Positions 12,096 through 22,002 of a DNA stretch of 64,000 nucleotides are shown piece after piece. Under the pieces are notes generated by a model. It was not told the DNA's origin. It worked only from the letters and a program-made list of their open reading frames with translations, and made no database searches. Numbering within the stretch: position 1 is the first letter of the stretch; the number at the start of each line of letters is the position of its first letter. The DNA comes from Caprella mutica. Taxonomy: Eukaryota; Arthropoda; Malacostraca; Amphipoda; Caprellidae. The translations under genes and the position numbers were made by a program. The stretch covers positions 248,001-312,000 of the forward strand of contig CANNZV010000259.1 in the NCBI GenBank assembly GCA_947561585.1, given 5' to 3'.

Positions 12096-13996
12096 GGTAT
12101 CCGGTAAATTCATCGCGGTAAATTCATCGTTGGTAAATTCATCGCCGTAAATTCATCGCATGGTAAATTCATCGCATAGTAAATTCATCGCGTGGTAAAT
12201 TCATCGCATAGTAAATTCATCGCGTGGTAAATTCATCGCATGGTTAATTCATCGCATGGTAATTTCATCGCATGGTTCATTACTTTATTTTTCTCTGGAT
12301 TAGGGTAACTTGTTTGTACGAATCTGTGATGTTAGTTTATTTTAAATGATTGGTTTTAGTAATAGAATGTCATATAATTTTTGCGTGTACATTTTATATG
12401 TGAGTATACTTGCATTAATTTATTATTTTATAGTTTTTTTCTTTAATTAAAATTTTTATTATTTCTCAAATTACGTATTTGTGTAGCTACTCATAGTTTG
12501 AACATCAATATAACTGTAAATGCTACACCTCTTTGAAAGTATGATCAGCAGAGCATAATTGCCTTAGTAAATGGGAACCAGATTTTCTAATTATTTAAGA
12601 GGTATTGATTACAATTTATCTTTTTTAAATTAATTAAGATATATTTTTTGTGCAGTTGTAACGATAGAATTTATTCGTTAATATTAACGGTTTGCTTTAG
12701 CAACATATCCATATATTATTTCGTGGACCGACAATTGGGCCATGACAATTGGGCACAATACAATTTGGCCCCACGACAATTGGACCCCGGATAATTGGGC
12801 CCATGACAATTGGGCCCAAGGACCAATATATTATTTGCCCATTCTGTCAGAGTCTACAGTATCAACTTAATTAAAGACCATTGATACTCTAATAACTAGG
12901 GATGTGACAATATGCGTTTGGTATAAAAACGTAGTCTTGAGCGTAATTAAAATATAGAATATTCCTAATATGAAAACAAACATTCAAGTTATGATAAAAA
13001 TATATCTTTTAGTAGAACACATACATATCATGAATAAATGGTTTATTCTTTTAAATTACTTTAATTTTCTGTTCTGAGATAAGCCATGTCAGTAACATAT
13101 TTCCTAGTTACAGTACCTCTATAGTGAACTCCTGTATAGTGAATGAGTTAGGTTGTAGCCAATAGCAAATAACAAAGTAGCTATTTTAGATGAAAAAATA
13201 ATAGAAAATAAGAATGTGGGTATTTAAAGAAAGCCGTGGCCTTCCAAGACATGCTGAAATTATTGGAACATTCAAGTCAAATTAAAGTTAATGTGAATTT
13301 GTTGAAACATGTTCACTGTTCAGTGTTCAATATAGAAGAGTTTCATAAATTAGTATTACAAAATGTATTTTCACAATATCATTTTATCCTTACAACTCTT
13401 CAATTTTTCTGAGTTCATGTAACGAAAATCTTTAAAATTCACATAATATGATTCAAGTTAATAAAAATTATTTAAATACTTCAAAGATTTTCTTTACACC
13501 GAAACATGAGATTAGTATACAAATGTGATTTAACAGGCTTATTAATATACACCTTACCAAGTTTATCAAACGAATTAAAAAATTATAAACATATTTTTAG
13601 AGAATATAAAACATATTTCAAAGATAATATTGTCACCACCCTAGTAATAACAAAATAACACATCTTTATTCTGTCTTCTGTCCAATTTTTTCTGGGTTCA
13701 ATTGTTTTGGAGCCCAATTGTCCTGGGGACCAATTTTCCTGGAGCCCAATTGTTGGTGCACCATATTGTTTGTAACGTTTCAATGTCTTTATTTGTATTA
13801 TCTACCTTCCTTTTATATGTCATTGATGATTTATTATGCGATGAATTTACCTGCGATGAAATTATCATGCGATGAATTTACCATGCGATGAATTTACCAT
13901 GCGATGAATTTACCATGCGATGAATTTACCACGCGATGAATTTACCGCGATGAATTTACTACGATGAATTTACCTGCGATGAATTTACACTGATCC
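12096..13996. mobile_element. Composite foldback element A (GGTAAATTCATCGC arms)
   Basis: Left arm: about ten direct copies of GGTAAATTCATCGCATG-type phrases (12100-12275). Right arm: the same phrase inverted (13838-13990). Termini are GGTATCCGG and CACTGATCC. A perfect 9-bp target duplication, AAGCATGCG, flanks it at 12087-12095 and 13997-14005. Arms built of short direct repeats plus 9-bp duplications match the known architecture of Drosophila FB foldback elements. A second element (12722-13762) with different arms is nested inside. No transposase frame is visible. A reverse-oriented copy of the whole composite is at 25032-26380. Confidence 0.92.
12722..13762. mobile_element. Nested foldback element (GACAATTGGGCCC arms), copy in A
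   Basis: Arms are repeats of GACAATTGGGCCCATG-like phrases (12724-12818) and their inverse (13680-13757). Termini are CGTGGACC and GGTGCACC. The flanks ATATTATTT (12713-12721) and ATATTGTTT (13763-13771) are a 9-bp target duplication with one mismatch. The same pair, with the same mismatch, flanks the copy at 25284-25759. A solo copy is at 56020-56694. Confidence 0.9.
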
Positions 13997-14326
13997 AAGC
14001 ATGCGTATATTCAATAATAACCTGTTGAAATTTATCCAGTATTTATAATTTGCATTTGGTAATTGCAACTTTATATTAAATCGTTATTTATTGGGCTAAA
14101 ACCAATTTTTTCAAATAACTCTTGATTTTCCTCTCTCCTAATACACAAATATAAAGTGAAGTTGTATACACAGATATAAAGTGAAGTGATACCCTTCCTA
14201 TTTTTCCGAATATGTATCTATATTCATATATCTTTATTTATTTTTTATCTTAATTCATAAATTTCATACATCTACATTCATTATGCATCACAATTATTGT
14301 ATATTATAATACCTCATATAAATAAT

Positions 14327-15561
14327 GGTGTCCGGAAAACTGCCAGGCGGAAAACTGTCGAAGCGAAAAACTACCAGGCGGAAAACTGCCGAGCCGAAAA
14401 CTGCCAGTCACTTATTGGCAATATATGTATTTTTAACTTTTCTTAAATATTATTTAGTTATAAACACATTTTAATTTATCAAAAAAAAAATGCGTCAACC
14501 CTTCGTTAAGGGGTTGAGGGGACATTCATTTTTACAGCAATAAGTATATACATGGATATTAGAACACTTAATTAATATTCAATTCAATATAATATTTCAA
14601 AAAATCTACTTCATTAAACACTCAGTGAACCAAACTTCAGTACACATAAGAATTTTATTATTACTATTTTTAACTCATTTTCTAAGTCATGTACAATTTA
14701 AAACATATTCAGTTACGATTATAGTCTCTTGTTTTTCATTTCCTTTTGACGTCAGCAATATAGCCTTTGGTTTCGAAGCAAACGTTAAAACCAGTGTACT
14801 GATTTGTGAATACTAGATAATTAGATATTCTCACAATTCTATTTATTTAAATTATACAATAAATTAAGTGAATGTTAAATCAACTTATATGTATGTTCAA
14901 TATTTATTACATTTATTTATTCTCCATGTCTTTAACACAACATCTTCATTTTTACAATTTTCTTTAATATGTTAAAAGAATTATTGATTAATATGCAATT
15001 CAATTCGATCAAGTGAAATTGTCAGAGAATTAGGTAGGTAATAGATGTTGTGTTGAAAATTCTAAATATTTCACAAACATCGATCAAAGTTGTATTATAA
15101 CGAGTATAAGCGAATATTATGCTTAAAGGCTTGTTCAATTCTCAAAATATATACAAAAAGCGAAATAAATAGACACTAAACCTGTTATGAACTGATAATG
15201 TAAAGATGCATTGTCTAAACAAAATTTTTGTACTGTGTCCTTAATACAATTTATTCGTTGCTTCTTCTCTTAGTATTTTCTAAGAAAAAGTTATAATATT
15301 TATTTTTTCTATTGTATTTGATTTATTCCTGTAATATTTACATGATAATGAATTCAATATATTTTTCTAATCTATTTGTCTACAACTATTATTTTTGTTT
15401 CGTGTACTAAGTAAAATTGAATGTCCCTTTAACTCCTTAACGAAGAGCCAACGCTTTTTATATAAATTAAATGTTATTATTGTCTAAATTCATTGAATTT
15501 TAAGTATTTATCTGGCAGTTTTCCGCCTGGTAGTTTTCCGCCTGGCAGTTTTCCGTGTACC
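14327..15561. mobile_element. Foldback element (GGCGGAAAACTGCCA arms)
   Basis: Left arm at 14327-14402 and inverted right arm at 15508-15561 are made of the phrase CCAGGCGGAAAACTG. Termini are GGTGTCCGG and its partner CCGTGTACC. A perfect 9-bp duplication, ATAAATAAT, lies at 14318-14326 and 15562-15570. A second inverted pair lies further in (CCCTTCGTTAAGGGGTT near 14500 and CTCCTTAACGAAGAG near 15435). The interior at 14700-14790 holds the dispersed core module with GACGTCAGCAATATAGCC. Confidence 0.92.
14700..14790 (+). repeat. Dispersed core module, copy 2
   Basis: TTTTGACGTCAGCAATATAG, CCTTTGGTTTCGAAGC and AACGTTAAAACC align in order with the cores at 27770-28050 and 50080-50370, although the arms of those elements are unrelated. 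Confidence 0.6.
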
Positions 15562-15570
15562 ATAAATAAT

Positions 15571-16674
15571 ATAAGTACATATTTAGGTAGTAACATATGT
15601 TATATCTTTGCATGCTTGAGTAATCAACAAACCCAGTTCACAACTGTTTACTATAATGCTATTAATATCATAACCTCTGCTACAGCAAATTCACCATAAC
15701 TTCCTTTCTGTGTTAGATCTGCCCAGTGAAATTATTGAAGGTAATAAATTGAAGAGCTTTTCAGAGCAATGAAAACAATCTCAGGAAGATGAGGGTTTGG
15801 ATGGCTTGGTATACAACTGAAGAAGGAAAGGTGGACGAATTCCATTTCCTATATTATTTATGCATTCAAATCATTTTATGACTTGAATTAGATTATATAT
15901 GGATGTTCTTCAACGTAAAAGATCATCCCTAGTTATGTATTTCTGTATCCATTGACGAATTACTTTAGTATTCATGAATTTTATTATGAGCAAATTTTTC
16001 ATATTATAAATGCTTCATATTATAAAAAACACTATTTTATATATATCTGAATCTGTAAATTTCTTCATTTATTTTGAAGCTCAATTTGGTCGTTTGAAGC
16101 AAAATAATAAATTACATTTCGAATCTGAAATAATGTTTAGGAAAACTATTCATCGTGTTATTTGAGTAATAATAATCTAGTAATCCTTATTAAATAAATA
16201 TTCTTATTCATTACGATATTGAAATATCTATTCCCTTGCATAATTTTATTTTAAATTAATCAGATAGTCACTGATAGCACATTACAGCAGTGCTAAATTT
16301 TATACGTATAACTAGAGAAGAAGTAAGGTGGCATCACTGAATATTAGAAGCGAATTTCTCTAAATTTTTAAGATTTGCATTCGTCGTCTGTATTCAAAAT
16401 TTATGTGCTAGTCGATCACTGGTATTCTGAACGGCTATAAATTAAGTTTATTAAGTCCCTTATTAAATGTGGGTGTGATAAGAATTTCTCACGCTTCATT
16501 TCTTGATCGAAAAATTCATCTTTTGATCAAACCATAACATGATGATAGCCGAAATTCCTTTCTAAATTATCAGTTGATAAATAATGATTCAATAATTATT
16601 CAAAAATACTGTGTTGAACAACTTTCAAAACGTTTTAAAATACAATCAAATCTTGTACAGAAACCGTAACAGCA
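15571..16674. other. AT-rich stretch, no gene supported
   Basis: A short open stretch near 15712-15770 reads DLPSEIIEGNK and is faintly F-box-like, but it has no supporting context. The rest is AT-rich and featureless. Confidence 0.4.
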
Positions 16675-16809
16675 AAAAGTGGTTAACTTGTTACTCTTTC
16701 GCCTGACATCAAAACTCTCATTATTTTCTCGTTTGCAGAAATATTAGAAGAAAAACCTTCTGAAAATGTAAGTTATTACTGCGCTCGTATTTGGAGTCCC
16801 AGAGGAAAG
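16675..16809 (+). CDS. Exon-like duplicated segment, copy 2
   Basis: A candidate exon of 71 bp at 16739-16809 lies between the acceptor TTTTCTCGTTTGCAG and the donor AAG|GTTAGT. It reads ILEEKPSEN followed by VSYYCARIWSPRGK with no stop. Only a few bases differ from 3832-3967 across about 135 bp, while the surroundings are unrelated. The small conserved island with both splice sites suggests a real or recently real exon of a gene not otherwise visible here. A dispersed repeat is the alternative. No function is assigned. Confidence 0.35.
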
Positions 16810-16896
16810 GTTAGTTTCTGAGTTTGGCTTTAGAAATTTGAGTGAATGAAGTTATTAGTCTATCTTAATTAATGATCTGTACTTCTTTTGTGAATC

Positions 16897-17215
16897 ATGA
16901 GGAATGAAATAGAATTATGACGAATGAAATAGAATTATGAGGAATGAAATAGAATTATGAGGAATGAAATAGAATTATGAGGAATGAAATAGAATTATGA
17001 GGAATGAAATAGAATTATGAGGAATGAAATAAATTACGAGGAATGAAATAAATTATGAGGAATTAAATAAATTATGAGGAATTAAATAAATTATGAGGAA
17101 TAAATAAATTATGAGGAATGAAATAAATTATGAGGAATGAAATAAATTATGAGGAATGAAATAAATTATGAGGAATGAAATAAATTATGAGGAATGAAAT
17201 AAATAATGAAGAACG
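16897..17215. repeat. 18-20-bp tandem repeat
   Basis: Copies of GAGGAATGAAATAGAATTAT (20 bp) give way to a shorter form, GAGGAATGAAATAAATTAT. It resembles the larger array at 32045-32829 (unit GAATAATGAATAAGAATTAT) and the short remnant at 59985-60100. Confidence 0.93.
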
Positions 17216-17639
17216 AAATTCAATTGTTAGCAGTTATTAGAAATGTGAGTAATAGATTATAATTTTTAGTGATAAATTGAAACTACAAGTAATAAATCAC
17301 AATTATGATAAGATACTGAAATTAAGTATGGTAATTTATAGAATACATGCAAAGTTCAGAAATAGAAAATATTTTAACCATATAATTATTACATCTTCAA
17401 TAACCAAAAATTCTGATAGTTTTTCTAAAGACTGTGTGTCTCAGATTTTCTCTAAAAATAACTATGTCAGTATAACACACTTTACAGTGTTAGCGTATCA
17501 GTTAAAAAGGTGAAGAAATACAATCTGTCGATCACGCAGAATAATTTATTTTGTGAATACATCTACTAACACGGACAGAATTTGCATTATTTTCGTCGAT
17601 TCCTGAATCCTGTCCGTACACATGACTTATTAAAGTCTA
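17216..17639. other. Left part of duplication unit 1
   Basis: From about 17461 (after GTCAGTATA) the sequence matches unit 2 from 43337 onwards, including CTTTACAGTGTTAGCGTATC. The 78-codon frame at 17277-17513 crosses the duplication boundary and has no recognisable domain, so I do not call it a gene. Confidence 0.6.
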
Positions 17640-17668
17640 CCCAGGGAGAAAATTATAGGGGGGACATA

Positions 17669-18110
17669 GAAGATTTTGGGAGATTAAAGGAGCATTTCTA
17701 CCATAATCATAGAAGAGAATTGGGGGTGCTTATGTCCAAGTTTTCCACCATGTTCACTCCTATAATTAAAGGGGGAAATCTCCTATACCATCAGATGATT
17801 TCACCCATAATCATTGAAGATTTTGGGAGATTAAAGGAGTCTTTCTACCATAATCATAGAAGAGAATTGGGGGTGCTTATGTCCAAGTTTTCTACCATGT
17901 TCACTCCTATAATTAAAAGGGAGAATCTCCTATACTATGAGATGATTTCACCCATAATCATAGGAGATTTTGGGAGATTAAAGGAGTCTTTCTACCATAA
18001 TCATAGAAGAGAATTGGGGGTGCTTATGTCCAAGTTTTCTACCATGTTCACTCCTATAATTAAAGGGGGGAATCTCCTATACTATCAGATGATTTCACCC
18101 ATAATCCTAG
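17669..18110. repeat. 147-bp tandem repeat, three copies
   Basis: Three copies with period 147 bp, each starting near AGATTTTGGGAGATTAAAGG and containing GAATTGGGGGTGCTTATGTC. Since 147 is a multiple of three, the array is open for 181 codons from 17582. The translated product is just the repeat and is not credible as a protein. Confidence 0.9.
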
Positions 18111-18234
18111 AAGAATACAAAAATTAATATTTCCTAGCATATATTGCATTTGTACGGGTACGTTTGACTTTACATGAATTAGTTGAATGAAACATATTGT
18201 TATATACAAATTAAATGGAAAGAAATGGAGAAAG

Positions 18235-18315
18235 AAATGAAGTGATCTTTCCGGGTCTCGAACCCGCACCTTGTTGACTTCTGCTTGCGACGCTAACCTC
18301 TCGACCATCCTGGAC
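18235..18315 (-). ncRNA. tRNA-derived (SINE-like) sequence
   Basis: On the minus strand it reads GGATGGTCGAGAGGTTAGCG and, about 40 bases later, GCGGGTTCGAGACCCG. TGGTCGAGAGG fits the pol III A box and GGTTCGAGACC the B box, at tRNA spacing, with a well-paired T arm. I could not form a convincing anticodon stem, so a tRNA pseudogene or SINE head is more likely than a functional tRNA. It lies inside the TA-inserted 2.5-kb element. Confidence 0.6.
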
Positions 18316-18456
18316 ACAGTAGAAGTAGGATTTTTAATGAACTTTATGCAATATGATAACTCAAGTTTATCTTTAGGTTATCATCGATAAATATAGTTTC
18401 ATATTTCATAGATTATTTCTTTTTCTTCTTTTATAATCGTTTCTTTTATAATTTTT

Positions 18457-18607
18457 AGGGGATCAACTATTTTTCAGTAATTCCTGGAATATTCGCTCGA
18501 TATCCTTAGGGGATCAACAAATTTTCAGTAATTCTTGAAATATTCCCTCGATATCGATAGGGATCAACTAATTTTCAATAATTCCTGGAATATTCCCTCG
18601 ATATCGT
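18457..18607. repeat. About 50-bp tandem repeat, three copies
   Basis: Three copies of a unit with GGGGATCAACTAATTTTCAG and CTGGAATATTCCCTCGATAT. The last copy abuts the inner TA/CCCAGGG terminus at 18608. Confidence 0.85.
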
Positions 18608-18839
18608 TACCCAGGGAGAATACTATGGTGGGGTCATAGAAGATTATAGTGTACAGACATTATGGGGGGCTAGATCTTACGTGATTATAGATAATATTCG
18701 AAATATATCATCCATGGGAAAAACATCCTATAAACAACTATAATCACCGTAATATTTCCAAACCATGATGTATAGTAGATTATATCAACTAAAATCTCCG
18801 AATATTTTCTGATAATGTTCCTTATATGAACTTCTATGA

Positions 18840-19960
18840 ATGAACCATCTTAAATCTACGAAGATTCTCTGATAATAATCCTACTATGAATTTGAATGGC
18901 TGTAACATCTTAAATCTGCGAAGATTTTACGATAATATTCTTTATATAAATTTCTATGACTGATCCATCTAAAATCTTCGAAGATTTTCTGATGGTATTT
19001 CTTATATGAACTTCTATGATTGAACCATATTAAACCTTCGAAGATTTTCTGATGGTATCTCTTATATGAACTTCTGTGATTGAACCATCTTAAATCTACG
19101 AAGATTTTCAGATGGTTTAAGATGGTTCAATCATAGAAGTTCACATAAGAAATACCATCAGAAAATCTTCGGAGATTTAAAATGGATCAGTCATAGGAGT
19201 TCATATAAAGAATATCTTCAGAAAATCTTAGATGATTAAAGATGGTTCAATCATAGAAGATCATATAACAAATACCATCAGAAAATCTTCGAAGATTTAA
19301 GATGTATCAGTCATAGAAGTTCATATAAGGAATATCTTCAGAAAATCTTCGAAGATTTAAGATGGTTCAGTCATAGAAGTTCATATAAAGAATACCATCA
19401 GAAAATCTTTGGAGATCTATGATGGTTCAATCATAGAAGTTCATATAAGGAATTTCATCAGAAAATCTTCGAAGATTTAAGATGGATCAATCATAGAAGT
19501 TCATATAAGGAATATCATCAGAAAATTTTCGGAGATTTAAGATGGTTCAATCATAGAAGTTCATATAAGAAATACCATCAGAAAATCTTCGAAGATTTAA
19601 GATGGATAAATCATAGAAGTTCATATAAGGAATATCATCAGAAAATCTTCGGAGATTTAAGATGGTTCAGTCATAGAAGTTCATATAAGAAATACCATCA
19701 GAAAATCTTCGGAGATTTAAGATGGTTCAATCATAGAAGCTCATATAAGGAATACCATCAGAAAATCTTCGAAGATTTAAGATGAATCAGTCATTGAAGT
19801 TTATATAAAGAATATTATCATAAGATCTTCGCAGATTTAAGATGTTACAGCCATTCAAATTCATAGTAGGATTATTATCAGAAAATCTTCGTAGATTTAA
19901 GATAGTTCATTCATAGAAGTTCATATAAGGAACATAATCAGAAAATATTCGGAGATTTTG
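18840..19960. repeat. 60-bp repeats arranged as a large palindrome
   Basis: From about 19118 to 19960 there are about 14 direct copies of a 60-bp unit containing GAAGTTCATATAAGGAATA and ATCAGAAAATCTTCGAAG. From about 18840 to 19117 about five copies run in the opposite direction. The whole can fold into a long imperfect hairpin whose arms continue into the terminal inverted repeats. Confidence 0.92.
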
Positions 19961-20870
19961 GTTGATATAATCTACTATACATCATGGTTGGGAAATATTA
20001 CGGTGATTATAGATGTTTATAGGATGTTTTCCCATGGATGATATATATCGAATATTATCGATAATTACGTAAGATCCAGCCCCCCATAATGTCTGTCCAC
20101 TATAATCTTCTATGACCCCACCATAATATTCTCCCTGGGTAGTGGAGAACGCTTCTAATATTCAAGTAACTTTCATATGTAAAATCTACAGAGAAATTCA
20201 GTATCCTATATTAATAAAATGGAAAACTGTTTCTACATTGGTTTCGAAGATTAAATTAAAAGAAATTTGAATTAATCAGATTGTAAGTTCCCAAACAGAA
20301 ACTATCAGTAGATGGAAATACCTGATTAGGTTTAATTTATTCTCAAAGTTAAAATGAGTTGAGTCGTTAACATGAATTACTGAGAGGAAATTAGACTCCT
20401 TGGAATACTATCATAGGTAACGATCCATTAAAATATGTAGAACTCATATAGGTACAGACAAAGTAAAGTGTATCTCTGATGATATTTTTGCAATGTAAAA
20501 ATTGATCATTTCCCAAAAAAGGACACTTAAAATGTAATACTTGTAGATATTCTAAAATTAGTCTGAGTACACAACGTCAAAATTTTAAGACTTGAAAATA
20601 ATTTTGATGTCAATAGATGTGCTATTACAACAGTTCCATATAAAATCCTTCGCTTGAAATATAATAAATAAGACATTTATTTATTCAGTGGGAAATAGAG
20701 ATCATTATTAGAACATATAATTTAACAGATGTACAAAATGCAACTCAGCATTACACTGATAAAATATTACAGTCTTATTCTTACTATAGCCTCTGTTATG
20801 AGATCAAATTCATAATCTTCAGTGCAACAATCTGTAAGTCACCACAACGGAGGTAAGGGTTCGATTATTC

Positions 20871-21074
20871 ATGACTGAATTCTTCATCTCGTATGTAAAT
20901 AGGCGGAGAGTGAACTTAGGCTTAAAGTTAGCCTATAATCATCAATTTATTTCCACATTACTATCTCGGCAAAATAGCACAATGGACCCACATAGTGGTC
21001 TGAGTGCTGCTCCACTGTCACAGCGGCCATGCAGTGGGCGTCTTTTTTCAAATAATCTCGGCAAAAGAATTTAA
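20871..21074 (+). pseudogene. Degenerate short reading frame, unit 1
   Basis: The paralogue at 44345-44446 reads MDPSGGLRTAQLSQLPVDVL then VLIISEREFNYLS, faintly like the start of an F-box protein (LPxDVLxxII). Here the same region has small indels that destroy the LPVDVL block. This suggests either a decayed short exon or chance. It is convergent to gene 1. No function is assigned. Confidence 0.2.
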
Positions 21075-21421
21075 TTATTTATCATAATTAGAAGGTAATT
21101 TTAGGCTACATGTACCTTTAAATTTCCTTAATATTATTATGACAATTTTAACCATCTGCTTCCTGTCAAACTTACATTGACATCAGAGGAAATAATGCCC
21201 TTGAAATTAGTTTTTAATTATGCTAATACAATATATTTGTGTTCTGTTACTGTGTTGATTGTTTTTGTTTGAAGTTTTTGGGTTAATTCAACGTATTGTT
21301 GATGCTATTTTAATTGTGGAAAAAAAAAAATATATGTTAAATAATCACTGCAGTTCATTTCAGACGTGATTTTATGTATGTAAATATTAGATATTACATT
21401 AGAAGTACTTTTCACATCAAA

Positions 21422-21427
21422 TTTATT
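21422..21427 (-). promoter_or_regulatory. Possible polyadenylation signal, gene 1
   Basis: AATAAA on the minus strand about 370 bp beyond the gene 1 stop. The same hexamer is kept at 44780-44785 in unit 2. It is a plausible but unproven signal, given how AT-rich the region is. Confidence 0.3.
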
Positions 21428-21590
21428 TTATGAGATCAGCTTTCAACAGTGAAATTTCAGCATGACTGAAATAAAAATTAATCTTGTTAGCGTAGGTTAT
21501 GCACCAATCTGACTTTCAGAAATTTCTGATTGAACCACTTTCCGAATACTGAGAATGTGACTAAGTGTAAAAATATCACGATGGTACCTT

Positions 21591-21760
21591 CACTGAGAAA
21601 AAACTCTAAATTAGTCAATCTGACTATGAATTAGGAGTCAATATGACTCTTGTCTTTGAGTAAAATATTAATGTGAGTCAACTTGACTCACATTTTTGAG
21701 TCGGCTTTGGGACAAACTGAAAACTCAAATTCTGAGTCAATTTGACTCATATTTTCAGTG
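21591..21760. mobile_element. 170-bp MITE in the gene 1 3' flank
   Basis: CACTGAGAAAAA at one end and the inverted TTTTCAGTG at the other. The interior is made of GAGTCAAxxTGACTC-type palindromic words. It lies 36 bp past the gene 1 stop, so it probably forms much of the 3' untranslated region. The orthologous copy at 45101-45271 is next to the gene 2 stop, so insertion predates the duplication. Confidence 0.75.
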
Positions 21761-21796
21761 CTGTTATTACTAGTGAAGAATTTCGTCTGAGAAAAT

Positions 21797-22002
21797 TCAG
21801 TCGAACTGATAGCTCTGACAGAGACAATAGGCGTTGTAAGCTGGTATTGCGTCATTGATTACTCCATCATACATCAAAAAGTTTTTAGAATCATTATCAC
21901 GCATTGGTTCTTCGGGTAACAGCATGCTGGTGTCAAGTCTTGTCTTATCCCCCCACTCATCATGACTAGCCTTTTCGATCAGATCAATCCAGTGACTGTG
22001 GA
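21797..22002 (-). CDS. Gene 1 exon 5 (lectin domain, second half)
   Basis: Acceptor TTCTTCCCAACAG precedes the exon. It encodes the HWIDLIEKASHDEWGDK block, the variable long-loop region after LLPEEP (residues 212-235), and AYCLCQSYQFD before TGA. The frame is intact. Compared with gene 2 it is one codon shorter in the loop. Confidence 0.85.

Larger units (their letters stand above)
17640..20139. mobile_element. 2.5-kb palindromic element inserted at TA
   Basis: Ends are CCCAGGGAGAA and the inverted TTCTCCCTGGG, flanked by TA at 17638-17639 and 20140-20141. Unit 2 shows the unoccupied site at 43501-43502 (GTCTAGTGG), so the full extent is insertion. TA duplication fits the Tc1/mariner/pogo class of mobility, but no transposase is present. 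A second CCCAGGGAGAATA end preceded by TA lies at 18610, so an inner element of 18610-20139 may have landed in, or recombined with, a related one. The terminal inverted repeats of the inner part match for about 80 bp. Confidence 0.88.

Noticed and set aside
16739..16809. Immunoglobulin V-domain exon
   Set aside because: YYCAR resembles the end of a V domain, but no other part of the fold is present. 23 codons are not enough.
17582..18127. 181-codon frame with a 49-residue repeat
   Set aside because: It simply translates the 147-bp tandem repeat inside a mobile palindrome.
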